From: Ilex aquifolium
Taxonomy: Eukaryota > Streptophyta > Magnoliopsida > Aquifoliales > Aquifoliaceae
Length of the DNA stretch: 64,000 nt
Reading direction: 5' to 3'
Assembly: GCA_951799425.1 (NCBI GenBank)
Contig: OX637393.1
Coordinates: 16,945,744-17,009,743 of the forward strand
Of this stretch, positions 35,239 through 45,646 are shown piece by piece (the first letter of the stretch is position 1; the number at the start of each line of letters is the position of its first letter). Position numbers and translations under genes: made by a program. Under the pieces are notes generated by a model that had not been told where the DNA came from, did no database searches, and was given only the letters and a program-made list of their open reading frames with translations.

Positions 35239-37039
35239 ATTGCTAGTGATTGTGTTCATTTCTGTTTCTTTGGTTTACTATGTGTTTTGTTTCTTTAGAT
35301 AATTTAAGTGTTTTTTTTTTGAATCATGGGACATTTTGAATGGGTTATGCTAGTCATTACATTTTGAATCATGGGACATTTTGAATGGGACATTTTAAAT
35401 TTTAGTCATTGCATTGTTATTTTTTGTTAATTGATAGAATTGATGTGATATTAAGCTTACGTGCTAAAGTGACTAAGCACAGGGTACTCTTGACACTTAA
35501 CCTAACAGTCCGAATTGAAAACCTCATTTCCTTGAAAAAAGGTATTTTCTCTATGCTTAAGTATCGAATGCACATTGGTATTTATTATTCTTAAGAAAGT
35601 GCAGAATAGCCAAGCTTGAAAATGGAATTGGGATATAACCTATATTTTTTGAAAACTTGACATAATCAGTTGAGATAATGAAGAATCATGTGGTAAGCTT
35701 TTGAGCTTTACGATGCTTTTGAGAGAAAATCAGCACTTACTAAAGTACGGTTTTTCACTTTCCATTTTTGCATAATCTCATTAAGTCTGTTTTGATTGAT
35801 GCAAATAGAGTAGTATATTGATGTATCCCACAAAGAATTTGTTCACACGAAAAATACATGTGCACAGGCCTGAGAAAGGATCTTAGGCCATTTTTGATTT
35901 TTCTTTGAGCCTTATCCATTTCTTTTGCAACAAAATCTCTTGTCAGCCATGATTGAGCCTGAAAATGATAACTCTTTTCTGTAAAGCCATGTTTTTTACG
36001 AAGCCAGTGGAAAAATACTTATTCCTACCTTGGTTATCTAATTTTCTTGCATATTCTCTTAAAGGCAGACTTTATGGAAATGAAAAAGGAAAGTAAGGGG
36101 GAAAAGGGAAAACAAAAGAGTAGGAGGAGATGAGCAAAGAAAGAAAGAAAGAAATGCAAAAGAAACCAATCTAGCAAATGAGTTGTGATTTGAAAGAAAA
36201 GGGGGACGAAATAACAGGAATGAGTATTTCAAAGATAAAATGAAGGAGAGAAGGAGAAAATGTGCAAAATTATAATGAAATTGGACAACCCTTTTTGAAC
36301 TCTTCTCATTTGTCATTTCATTCACCACTTACCTCTGGCCACATTATAACCTGGAAAAAGCCATATTTGATCTCAGTTCTAATGCATGTGTAGGAAGTCA
36401 ACTAAAATTTGGGGTATGTTAATAGCAATGCTTTATTTGTATCAAAATTCCTCCATGAGATTATGCCAAACGTGTTAATTTGTTTTTCCTGGATTCCACT
36501 CCCACAATTTTTGTGCATGTGAAAAAAAAAAAATTTGCGATTAACCTTCTAATCACATTCCTTTTTTAGAGAAAGTCACTAAAGTCGGAGGGAATTTTTG
36601 CTGAGGGCATTCTAAGAAAGGTTTGTGAAATCAAAGCTACCCGTGGAGGGTTGTAAAGAAGAATGTTTGTTATATGATGATTCTTGTCACTAGAATGATT
36701 ATTTTTCACATAGGGAATTTCAAATGCCAATGTAACAAGTGTTTATTTTTGCATAGAGTAGAGAAGTGTTGGGAAACAATTCGAAATTGAGGGTTGGGTG
36801 TCTCAATGATCATGTGTTAACTCACTCTGATAAGAAATCTTACATATACACATGTATTCAACTGAAGTTTGTGGGTAGCTTCACTGAAAATCCTCACGAG
36901 ACAACACTCGTCCACTAGGGGAAACCTAGAGGTTTAACCACTTGTTGCATATGCTAAATTCAACCGGGTGACCTACGAAAATGGCATTGTAAATATAATT
37001 TCATTCGGATGTTTATATTACTAGGGACTAGCAATATGC
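35239..37039 (+). other. Athila-1 non-coding region between ORF3 and 3' LTR
   Basis: About 1.8 kb, AT-rich, with no coherent reading frame. Part of it (36059-36330) is purine-rich. It probably serves as 3' untranslated sequence. Confidence 0.6.
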
Positions 37040-37052
37040 AAGTTGGGGGGTG
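37040..37052 (+). promoter_or_regulatory. Athila-1 terminal polypurine tract
   Basis: AAGTTGGGGGGTG directly before the 3' LTR start TGATGCATAG. Confidence 0.85.
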
Positions 37053-38618
37053 TGATGCATAGTTAAAAGTTCCATCTTATTATGCCTTTATGAGATTAAT
37101 TATGCTTTAATTGTGTTTAAATGATAATATTTCAGGATAAAGAAAGTACAAGGGCTTAAAGGCAATAATGTCACTCTTTCAAGCAACACACATGTGTCTT
37201 AAAAGAGAACACAAGAAGGAGGAAACAAGTTGCATGACAAAGTGGACTTTTCTTCCATGTTCAAACACCACTTTCACGTTCGAACGCCACATTGAAATCA
37301 TTCAAGATCTTCAGGAGGCTGCTAGGGAGATGACATGAGGCTATGTGGATGACAAGTCTGCATTAGCAACCACGTTCTAACTCCAACAGCGTTTGAACGC
37401 ACTTCAAAGAAGAAATGCTTTTACATTTGAACGCCAAGTACCATTCGAACATCAATCCCTGACAGAATGCATGCATATTAGATTTCCACCCGAATTTTCT
37501 GGCATAGGCTTGGACTTTAAGCACCAAGGTTTGTCTTTTACCTCCCTCCCTTGTCTATAAATACCATCCCTTGGAACTTGCTGAAAGATATATTTTGAAA
37601 GTGGAAAAACCCTCCAAAAGTAACTAGTTTTCTTCTACTTTCATCATTAGTTTCATTAGCTTCCATTGTAAAGCTTCTTTCTTTACTTAGAGGATTGGAC
37701 CTCTCTCACCTTTCTAGCTCTCTTGTAGGTTTGGAGGGTGGGTAATGTTTCACTCATTCTTTGTTAGAGATAAGCATATTATGTTTGGGTAAACTTTAAC
37801 TTGTAATTATAACTTCCTCTACTTGGAGGGATGAGATTCACTCACGTTTCTAGCTTTCTCAAAGCCATGAAGAGTGAGTAGTTTCTCATTCACTCTTTAG
37901 TGAGAAGTGATGGTCATGTATATTATTGTTCGAAAGTTATATTTGTGCATTTCATTTATGCTTAATGATTTATCTTTCCATTGACCATTGGATGATTGAA
38001 TGCATCTAGAAAAGCTAAAAGTACTTTCTACAATCATGAATCTCTTATAGACAAGTTAATTCTTGACATAGGAGAATTCATAGGTTCTTTTGCAAGTACT
38101 CAAGCTAGGTCTTCATGACAACTTTTCAATCTTCATTGTCATTATGCTTTAACTAAGAATGTGATAACTTAACAGTTGTTGGATGATTTGTAGGATTGCT
38201 AACTTGTTTGTAGACGGGTTAAGTCCCAGCACAAACAATTTTTGAAAATCTCTACAAAGACATCAGAGCCATGTTCTTGATTCACACATTCCATCTTTAT
38301 CCTCCAATTAACTTACTATTGACTTAGGGGTTAATTGAGTTGTTTAAAAAACACAAATATAACAACCGGATAAATAAATACATGTCCAGATCCTCAGCTA
38401 AAGGTTGACTTTTTCATTTAAGAGAATCGTGTATTTTTTAAGAAAATTCTATAATCATCATTACTTCAAATCTCAAGGGTTCCAGTCACTTTGGTCTCTA
38501 TCACTTATAACTTCAAAACACCAACATTAGTTCACTGTGGATTTGACTCCAGACTTAACCGGATTATAACTACAACTTGACCACCTGCACTTGGGTGTAC
38601 ACATTTCAGATAAAGTCA
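37053..38618 (+). repeat. Athila-1 3' LTR
   Basis: Begins TGATGCATAG and ends AGATAAAGTCA; 1566 bp against 1567 bp for the 5' copy. Its palindrome array (37255-37453) is more decayed than that of the 5' LTR, for example TGTTCAAACACC for CGTTCGAACGCC. TATA box at 37556-37563. Confidence 0.9.
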
Positions 38619-39645
38619 GAATTTATCCCTTCTTGTTAAACCCGACACATATTTTGAATGAAAAACCATGCAACTAGATTGAACCTAGGCCCAACTTTTT
38701 CGAGCTCACGCATCAACCCACTAAGGATGATGTTTGATCAAAAATCATGCACACATAGCCACACTCATGTCGAATGCCCATGAATGCGATGCTACCCGTA
38801 AAAATGCAAATGTCATGTACAATTATAATTCACAATATCATGGTCTTCATATCATGAGCATATAATGAACATATCCAATTCCCACAACATTCCTAATTTC
38901 TCAAATTTCAATTATATCATAAAGCATATAATAACATTTCCCAACACCACTAAGCATATTATAGCATTTTCCATTCAAATAACACACTTAATCATCCATA
39001 GGAATTTTGTCAAACACCTCCAAGGTACAAATGTAAACACACAGCCTGCTCAAACAACACATTGATCATGAAATCCATATCAAGTAATTTCATCAAACCA
39101 AATCATACAAGAATTGGTTTTAAAATATTTTTCTGCCAATTTTCCATATTTCAGCTACACTTGTAGAGTATATCTGTGTACTAGAAGCTCCAAGGATCCC
39201 AAATCAAGTTTTCAAGGCTTTATCCCAAAACTCTCATCTTTGAAAACTTGGTGAAACCCGCGATCTTTGGTATGGTTTTGTAGGCCTTGTCGCGTAGAAC
39301 GACTTTATCTCTTGGCCTGAAGCAATCCGGCAATCGGATCGTTGTAGATCGGAGGTAGAAGATGGTGGGAAAAAAAATCAAAATTTTCTCCCTTTTTATA
39401 CCCCTCATTTGCTTGGCTCTCCTTGCGCCACACGTCTCGGTCTTTCTGATATGATTTTATCCTTAATCAATTAGATGTAGTCTATGTTTAAGTTTAGTCC
39501 ATATTTATTGAACTAACTTTAAATTATTACTCGAGTTTCGCGAATAAAATTCGATCACGTTTATTTTATTCGCGCGACACTCGATTGCCTCATAAAGCCC
39601 GAAAAATTTGACTGTCATGAAATTCAACGAAATTTGGCTGGGTAG
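38619..39645 (-). mobile_element. Tekay-type 3' LTR, part 2 (promoter region)
   Basis: Middle part of the LTR split by Athila-1 and Athila-2. On the minus strand a TATA box (GGGGTATAAAAAGGGA, complement of 39391-39404) lies about 400 bp from the LTR start. The right end carries GGTAG (39641-39645), repeated at 55615-55619, the duplication of Athila-2. Confidence 0.7.
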
Positions 39646-40601
39646 TGCTTGATGGTTTCCCCTGTAGTATATCCTAAGCTCCGGACATCACCCTCAATGT
39701 ATGTATGGCGTATGTGTGAAGGGAGTGTCACTCTCCCTTGGGATGATGTCAAAAGAAAGGGCAACGGAAAGGTGGAATGAAATGTAACGTGAAATGAGTG
39801 CGTGTGTACAAAAATGCTTCCCAAGCGCAAGAAGACTTTTGTGTGTTGTGTTTTACTTGGAGAGTACTCCAAGGTCGTCTCCTCAGGGAAGGAGGTGAAT
39901 CATTTTGAAGGTGATTGTGGTAAAAATAAAGTGTAAAATCTTTTGTTGTTGAAGTTTGGTTTGTGAGTTGTATTGTGATGAAAATGAAATGGGAAACAAG
40001 GGTTGGCTAATCCAAAAGGTTCACTCCAATGGGAATTCCAAGTCAACTCGAAACCTTCCTCTAATGGTGCATAGATGAACGATTGATTCGTGGGAAGCTC
40101 GGGACAAGATGGAAGTGAGAATCCAAGCATAACCCGTGACAAGTCTACGGGATATCAAAGACTCACAACCGTGTCCACACTCAACCCAGTCAAACCGAAC
40201 CATTGTACACCGAGGGGAGGAAAGAAGATGAGTTGAAATGACATACCCAAGAGGAGGTCTCCCTTGGATTAGCCAACTTAAAAACTTAGCTACTCATGCT
40301 TAAAGGAAAGACACTAATGTAATGGAAAGACATTGTGGAGCAATGAAGAATTTAACTTAGTTAATGCAAGAAAACATAAACTAAAAGAGAATGCATTTAA
40401 TACCCATTTTAAAACTAAGAAAATGAAGAACATGAATGCATTAATGGTGAAAGCTTGAATATAAGATGAAACTTAAAAGCAACTTGAAATAAATGGCATT
40501 CAAGACTTCAAACAAAGCTTAGAAAGGTCTTACAATGGATTACAAGGCAATGTATGGAAAGAAAATGGAAAAAACATTAACTTCTCTCTCTAGCACTATT
40601 C

Positions 40602-40648
<47 letters not shown>

Positions 40649-41433
40649 TACAATGTATCTTAGCTAATGCTGAATAATGGTGGTCAAGCTTGCCAAAAGC
40701 GTCCATGGAGCCCTCCCCAATGCTGTGTGATGTCATTCTCATCATGGGGGTTGAAAGGGATGGGATGGTGCAGGCTAGGACAAGCCTAGCCTTTCTCTCT
40801 TGCCATGCCTCTTCTCTTTCTTCCTCATTAATGCAAAAGCCATCCAAGTCCAAGTAGAGGTGAGGGGAGGCTCCTAGACGTGCAGGGGATGTCAGGGGAT
40901 CTGCTGGAGAAGTGTAAGTGGGACCCCAAATGGCAGAGCTTGAGTTGCAGGCTGTCTGGGCAAAACCTTCCGGAAGGTCGACAAAAACCTTCTGGAAGGT
41001 TTGTGCATGAATAGTTAAATGAAGCAGTCGACTGGATAAACCTTTCAGAAGGTTCATTCCAGTAGACAAAACCTTCTAGAAGGTTTCACTCCAGTAGGCA
41101 AAACCTTCTGGAAGGTTTTGGCAGTGAAAAAAAGAAATCCAAGGCAAAACCTTCCGGAAGGTTTTCAGCCCAACCTTCTAGAAGGTTTTCAACCAATTTG
41201 CATTTTCTTGATCTCTTCACCCTCCAAGCCTTCTTTTAAGCTACCCCTTCATCTTCATTGACTTCAATCACTTCAATGGGGGCTCATCTCAAGCTATTTA
41301 CATCATTTTTCCTGCATTTACACAAAACTCCATCAAAACGAAGTTGAAACAAATTTCTCCCCAACTTATGAAAAAAGCAAGTATTAAAACGGAATATTAG
41401 CATCCAAAATATGTCATGTTTTTGTGCTAATCA
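39646..41433 (-). repeat. Athila-2 3' LTR
   Basis: On the minus strand it begins TGATTAGCACAAAAAC and ends AACCATCAAGCA (39646). It contains the AAACCTTCCGGAAGGTTT array (40964-41188) and a (CT)n tract near 40604-40646. Length 1788 bp. Confidence 0.9.
40964..41188 (-). promoter_or_regulatory. Athila-2 3' LTR palindrome array (ACCTTCCGGAAGGT core)
   Basis: Seven dyads with centres near 40971, 40993, 41046, 41077, 41109, 41155 and 41179. Two are perfect (CCTTCCGGAAGG); the others differ mainly in the central CG (CTGG, CTAG, TCAG). The 5' LTR has six (55169-55363). I see no strong TATA box directly downstream. Confidence 0.8.
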
Positions 41434-41447
41434 CACCCCCCAACTTG
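41434..41447 (-). promoter_or_regulatory. Athila-2 terminal polypurine tract
   Basis: Minus strand CAAGTTGGGGGGTG immediately before the 3' LTR. Confidence 0.85.
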
Positions 41448-41756
41448 AGTTTTTCTAGTCCCTAGTAAACATTATTTCAAAGCATAAGCTATAAAATTAA
41501 AAGAAAATTCATTCATACCACCATACCATCCATAACATTCAAAATACACAAATCATATTACAATTGCAAAATTAGCTTTGGGCAATGATTTAAACAAAAG
41601 AGATGTGGTATTTCATTAATCATTTCAAAAAGTTCTTTACAATGGTTCAAGTTCCAAAACAAAACGGCCAAAACCTAATGACACTTCTACTGGCTGACAC
41701 AAGGAACCCTAACTGTGTACAACCAAAATTCAAAACAAAACAAAAGACAAGAATTC

Positions 41757-43028
41757 TCAGTCCGTATCAGTCCTCTTTCTAAATTCAAAAGCACCCCCGT
41801 CCTCAGGTTCGGACTCGGTCTCTATCTCCTCCTCATCATTGTCATCACCATCATCATCATCATCCATCTCCACAGTCACTGAGGGCACAGGAATAGAAAC
41901 TGTGGGTCCAGTTGAAGGCTGTGGGGGTGGTGGTGGTCCTCCAGGGTCAAACTCACCCGGGAAAGTATGCTCAAAGAGCCTTGTAATCATGGCAGACATC
42001 GCGTGGACAGTGGACTCCAATGTGTCCATACGCTGTGCCAAGGTATGGGTAGGAGCTGGTGGTGGTGCTGACGAAGAAGTCCCAGCATTTGACGGCTGTG
42101 CACCTGGAGCCCTAGCTCTCTCACCCCCAGTCCTGGCAACCCTCTTCAGACTGCTGGACTTGCATATGGCTCTAGAACCTGGAGGGAGCAGTGTATCATG
42201 TGCATCAAATTCTACATCGGCTAGTTCACAGAGACGGGTGACAAGACTGCCAAAGGGGAGATTTGCCTTTGGCTTTGCAAGCCGGGCAAACTCCCACATC
42301 TCCAACCAAATGAAGTATACCACGTCAATTGTAACTCCTGTCCTGAAAGCATGAAGCAACGCTAACTTCTCAACGTTCGGGCTCTTCTCCGAACCCCGGG
42401 GCGTCATGTTAGTGTGAAGAATCTTACTCATAACCCCATAATCGTGCTTGAGGCTCCCAACCAACATTGTTCCTGTGAACGTGGTCGGGTCCTCATAGGT
42501 GAGGGCTACGTACTCTTTGAGAGTCCTACCCCCTTCTACATTGTGTGAGTAGACCGGGGTGGTCGGGGGAGGCCTCTCATAGCCCATTGCTATGGCAATC
42601 GTAGTGGGGGTTACATCAAATGTTCTGCCCCTCACATTCGTCCTTAACTTACTCCCATTTTCTCCAAAAACCACCAGCTTCTGGTAAAACTCGCAACACC
42701 ACCCCAAGTGATACCCCTTGACCTCCTCAAACCACGACTTCAAACCTCGTTCTTCAATAATTTTCACTACCTCATTTGTAGCCCCGAGAGAAGTTTTATC
42801 CACCCATCGCTCACAAGTTACTCCTTTCTCCTCAATACGTTGCCTGCGGGCGTTGTGTCTTACTTTCATCCTCCGCTCCGCCCTATCTTGGGAGCTAGGA
42901 CCCTCCCTGGTCCTTTTCCTAGAAGCAGAGCCAGAGGGGGTGGAGGAGGACCGGTGCCGGCGTTCTTGGTTCAGGCCATGAGCATCAACAGTGCCCCAAC
43001 ACCAAGAACCATAAAAAACATCCGCCAT
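41757..43028 (-). CDS. Athila-2 ORF3, 423 aa, open (plant transposon-protein domain)
   Basis: The only uninterrupted third ORF in the window. ATG at 43028 is the first in frame; a TGA lies just upstream. Residues about 30-70 are basic (SRKRTREG, RRMKVRHNARRQRIEEKG), like a nuclear or nucleic-acid-binding segment. The core (about 75-280) has WFEEVKGYHLGWCCEFYQKL, VRGRTFDVTPTTIAIAMGY and NLPFGSLVTRLCELADV. The C-terminal part has a heptad-like LAQRMDTLESTVHAMSAMITRLFE, a proline run and an acidic tail (MDDDDDGDDNDEEEIE). There is no signal peptide or membrane helix, so it is not an envelope protein. It lies after pol, downstream of an array matching its own LTR. A chromatin- or DNA-binding regulator is an inference. 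Confidence 0.7.
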   Translation of the reverse strand: MADVFYGSWCWGTVDAHGLNQERRHRSSSTPSGSASRKRTREGPSSQDRAERRMKVRHNARRQRIEEKGVTCERWVDKTSLGATNEVVKIIEERGLKSWFEEVKGYHLGWCCEFYQKLVVFGENGSKLRTNVRGRTFDVTPTTIAIAMGYERPPPTTPVYSHNVEGGRTLKEYVALTYEDPTTFTGTMLVGSLKHDYGVMSKILHTNMTPRGSEKSPNVEKLALLHAFRTGVTIDVVYFIWLEMWEFARLAKPKANLPFGSLVTRLCELADVEFDAHDTLLPPGSRAICKSSSLKRVARTGGERARAPGAQPSNAGTSSSAPPPAPTHTLAQRMDTLESTVHAMSAMITRLFEHTFPGEFDPGGPPPPPQPSTGPTVSIPVPSVTVEMDDDDDGDDNDEEEIETESEPEDGGAFEFRKRTDTD

Positions 43029-43370
43029 ACGCTCTCCAATGGCTCAAAAACTTCTGAAGACATTCCATTCACACGAGCCATCACATAAGAGTAGAGGGGT
43101 TTGAGAAAGATCAAAGGAGAACTGAAAAAAAATGGGAAAGAATGAGGAACTAGGGTTTGTGTAGAAAGCTTGGTATTTTTTGGCTATAACCCTCTAAATC
43201 TCAACCCTAATCAAGAGAACTTAAGCAATTTGAGGTTTGGGGGAAGTAGTTTGAAGGTTAGAAGGGAGTAGGAGGAGAGGAAAGGGTTTGGAAGTAAGAA
43301 ATGGATTGGAAATGCGAAAGGTTTTTCGAAAGTTTCTAACTTGAAGCCCTCGTTTTTAGGTTTCTGGGCA

Positions 43371-43548
43371 AAACCTTCCGGAAGGTTGACAGAAACCTTC
43401 CGGAAGGTTTTGCTTACTGCCTGGGTTAAAAATTCCAGTAGAAAAAACCTTCCGAAAGGTCGATCAAAACCTTTCGGAAGGTTTTGCTCACTGGACAAAA
43501 CCTTTCGGAAGGTTTTGCTCACTGGACAAAACCTTTTAGAAGGTTTTG
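43371..43548 (-). promoter_or_regulatory. Internal Athila-2 palindrome array upstream of ORF3
   Basis: Six dyads (centres 43379, 43401, 43453, 43475, 43506, 43537) of the LTR type, for example AAACCTTCCGGAAGGTTTT. The pair nearest ORF3 is embedded in CTGGGCAAAACCTTCCGG, as is the pair nearest the promoter side of the LTR, and both pairs are 22 bp apart. ORF3 starts about 340 bp further on. Confidence 0.8.
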
Positions 43549-43599
43549 CCTTTGCTGCAAAACCAATCCTTTGTTCAAAAATTCTCATCCAATCCAAAT

Positions 43600-45646
43600 A
43601 TCCTCAATTCCAAAACATTTTTACACCCTTTCAAAGACATCAATCCTACCAAAAACTTGAACCACTGGTATAAACCACAATAGAATGATCATGCCCAAAG
43701 TCATTTCCGAAATTACAACATGATTTAAGGTTTTGATGTGTTCAAGGTATAAGACATGGAATTCTAATTTAACTACCAAAATGAATACCCAAAATATGAA
43801 ATAGGAATTCAAATAGCAATGGTATTCCTAAAACTTATCAAATATCAAAAGTTGATCAATATTCCCCCATCCTTAAAGCATAGGGCTACCTAACACGTCG
43901 TTCAACTGCCCGAACAAAGCACACATGAACATCATTATAGCCTTAAATACTAGTCTAAAATATGCACCTACACATTCATTTTCAAACTCGTGTGTGTGTG
44001 GATTGGACAAGTAATTTGAGCATTTACGCAACAGAATTCACATTAGAATGGCTAGCCAAATTCAACTTCAATGCAAAACTCACCAAAGATCACTCTTAAC
44101 AATGAAAAACACTCTAGTTATCCTGGCATGCACTCCGTGTGTACATGTGAGATAGAATCTTGTGTACAAAACAAAGTGTGCTCAGATGTAATCAAAAAAT
44201 GAAGTTCGTGTATGAAAATGAAACAACTTTGGCATAATCTCATGAAAAGAATGCTAGGGCATTAGGTAGCAAGACTAACTCATCATTTTCTTTTAAAATT
44301 ATGCATTTCCCATGCTTCTCTAGATCATTTAGGACTTCAAAGGTTATAATGGGGCCTTGGGGTGATATTTTAGGCAAAAGAAATGAGGGATATAGGATAA
44401 CAAAGAGGGTTGTTCCAAGTGAAAAACTTTTATTTCAAAAACACCTCCCTTTTCATGGGATTTTCGTTCCATTCTCACACCTTCACCACACTCTGTTTCT
44501 TTTCTTTATTTTCCTTAACATTTTCCTTTTCTTTTGATCATTCTTTCTTCTTCTCATCCCTTTTTCCTCCCTTTCTTGAATTCATTCTTTTTCCACTGAA
44601 CTCCTTGAGTTTCACTTCCATTCATCCCTTTTTGTTGAAGTCCCCACACCACACTTCCTTTTCTTTCATGATTGCTCATATTCAGCTTTAGGAACAACCA
44701 AGGTAAGGTAGATTTTTTTTTTCATTGGCTTTGTCAACTGTGTGGCATAGAAACGAATTTCAATTAAGGCTCAATCACGGCACTAGGGATAATATTTTCT
44801 CAAGAACAAGGCTAAGGCTCAAAATTTTAAAAATGGCCTAAGATCACTTCCAGGTAAGCATAAGAGAGCATTGCGCATTCAAGACAAGTCAATCAACTAC
44901 ATAAATGCACCTAACCGAAACAAGCATAATGAGACTATTGAACAAATTTGAAATTTAAGAATTGTTCCTTGAGTAATTGTAAGTTCCCTACAAAAAGGAT
45001 TGACACTAAAGCTCTCATGGGTTCTTACTCATCTCCACTATTTATGTCAAGCCTAAAATATGAATCCAATCCATAAATTGCTAAAATTACACATTCAAGG
45101 AGCACATATGGTTGAGTTCAAAAGCAGATATATATGTGATACTCACGCATAGGATTAACTTCTACAATATGCTCATGTGCTCAGGGTTCAAAATAACAAA
45201 CAACCTATCAACTGACCTAAGCATTCTTAATAAGGGAATACATATCAACATTCAGATATTTTTCACAAAAGTTTTTAAAATTTTCACATAATTTGCACTA
45301 TTGTGAACAAAAATCTGTATGTATGTGAAAGGTGAATGTTCACCACAAAATTTGGTATTATCCGCAAAAAATTCGAACACATTGGTGTATCATACAAATG
45401 GTGCACCTCACCCCCCAACTTGTTTCATGCATTGTCCTCAATGCAACAAAAAGATATGAAATGCAATGAAAGACTATAAAATAATGAGTAGGGTTAGAGA
45501 ACACCTCGCAGTTGAGCTTTTGCCAAAAACACCAATATCTGAAACTAAGAAATCAACAACACTATATGATAAAGAAATTGAGTAACATGAAATAAAAGTA
45601 AAGTCAGTAAATAAAAGCAACTGTACACTAAGAAGCATAAAAAAAT
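43600..45646 (-). other. Athila-2 non-coding region between pol and the internal array
   Basis: AT-rich with no coherent frame. It contains an internal polypurine-like tract on the minus strand, AACAAGTTGGGGGGTGAGG (about 45407-45424), following a GAGGACAATGCATG motif as in Athila-1. Confidence 0.6.

Larger units (their letters stand above)
25366..38618 (+). mobile_element. Athila-1, full-length Athila-type Ty3 element (decayed)
   Basis: A 13.25-kb element with LTRs of 1567 and 1566 bp, a primer site, gag, pol (protease, RT, RNase H, integrase), a second purine tract after pol, a third ORF with its own array and TATA box, and a terminal purine tract. The flanks GAATC and GAATT fit a 5-bp duplication with one change. 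It is inserted in the Tekay LTR. Stops and frameshifts throughout gag, pol and ORF3 make it non-autonomous. Confidence 0.9.

Noticed and set aside
25366..38618. Athila-1 as an active autonomous element
   Set aside because: Multiple stops and frameshifts in gag, pol and ORF3, even though the LTRs and primer site are well preserved.
41839..42354. Plus-strand open frame opposite Athila-2 ORF3
   Set aside because: It is the antisense shadow of the open minus-strand ORF3 and has no family resemblance.
41757..43028. Envelope protein of a retrovirus-like element
   Set aside because: The position after pol is where 'env-like' ORFs are placed, but I see no signal peptide, transmembrane helix or cleavage site; the protein is basic at the N-terminus, acidic at the C-terminus and soluble-looking.
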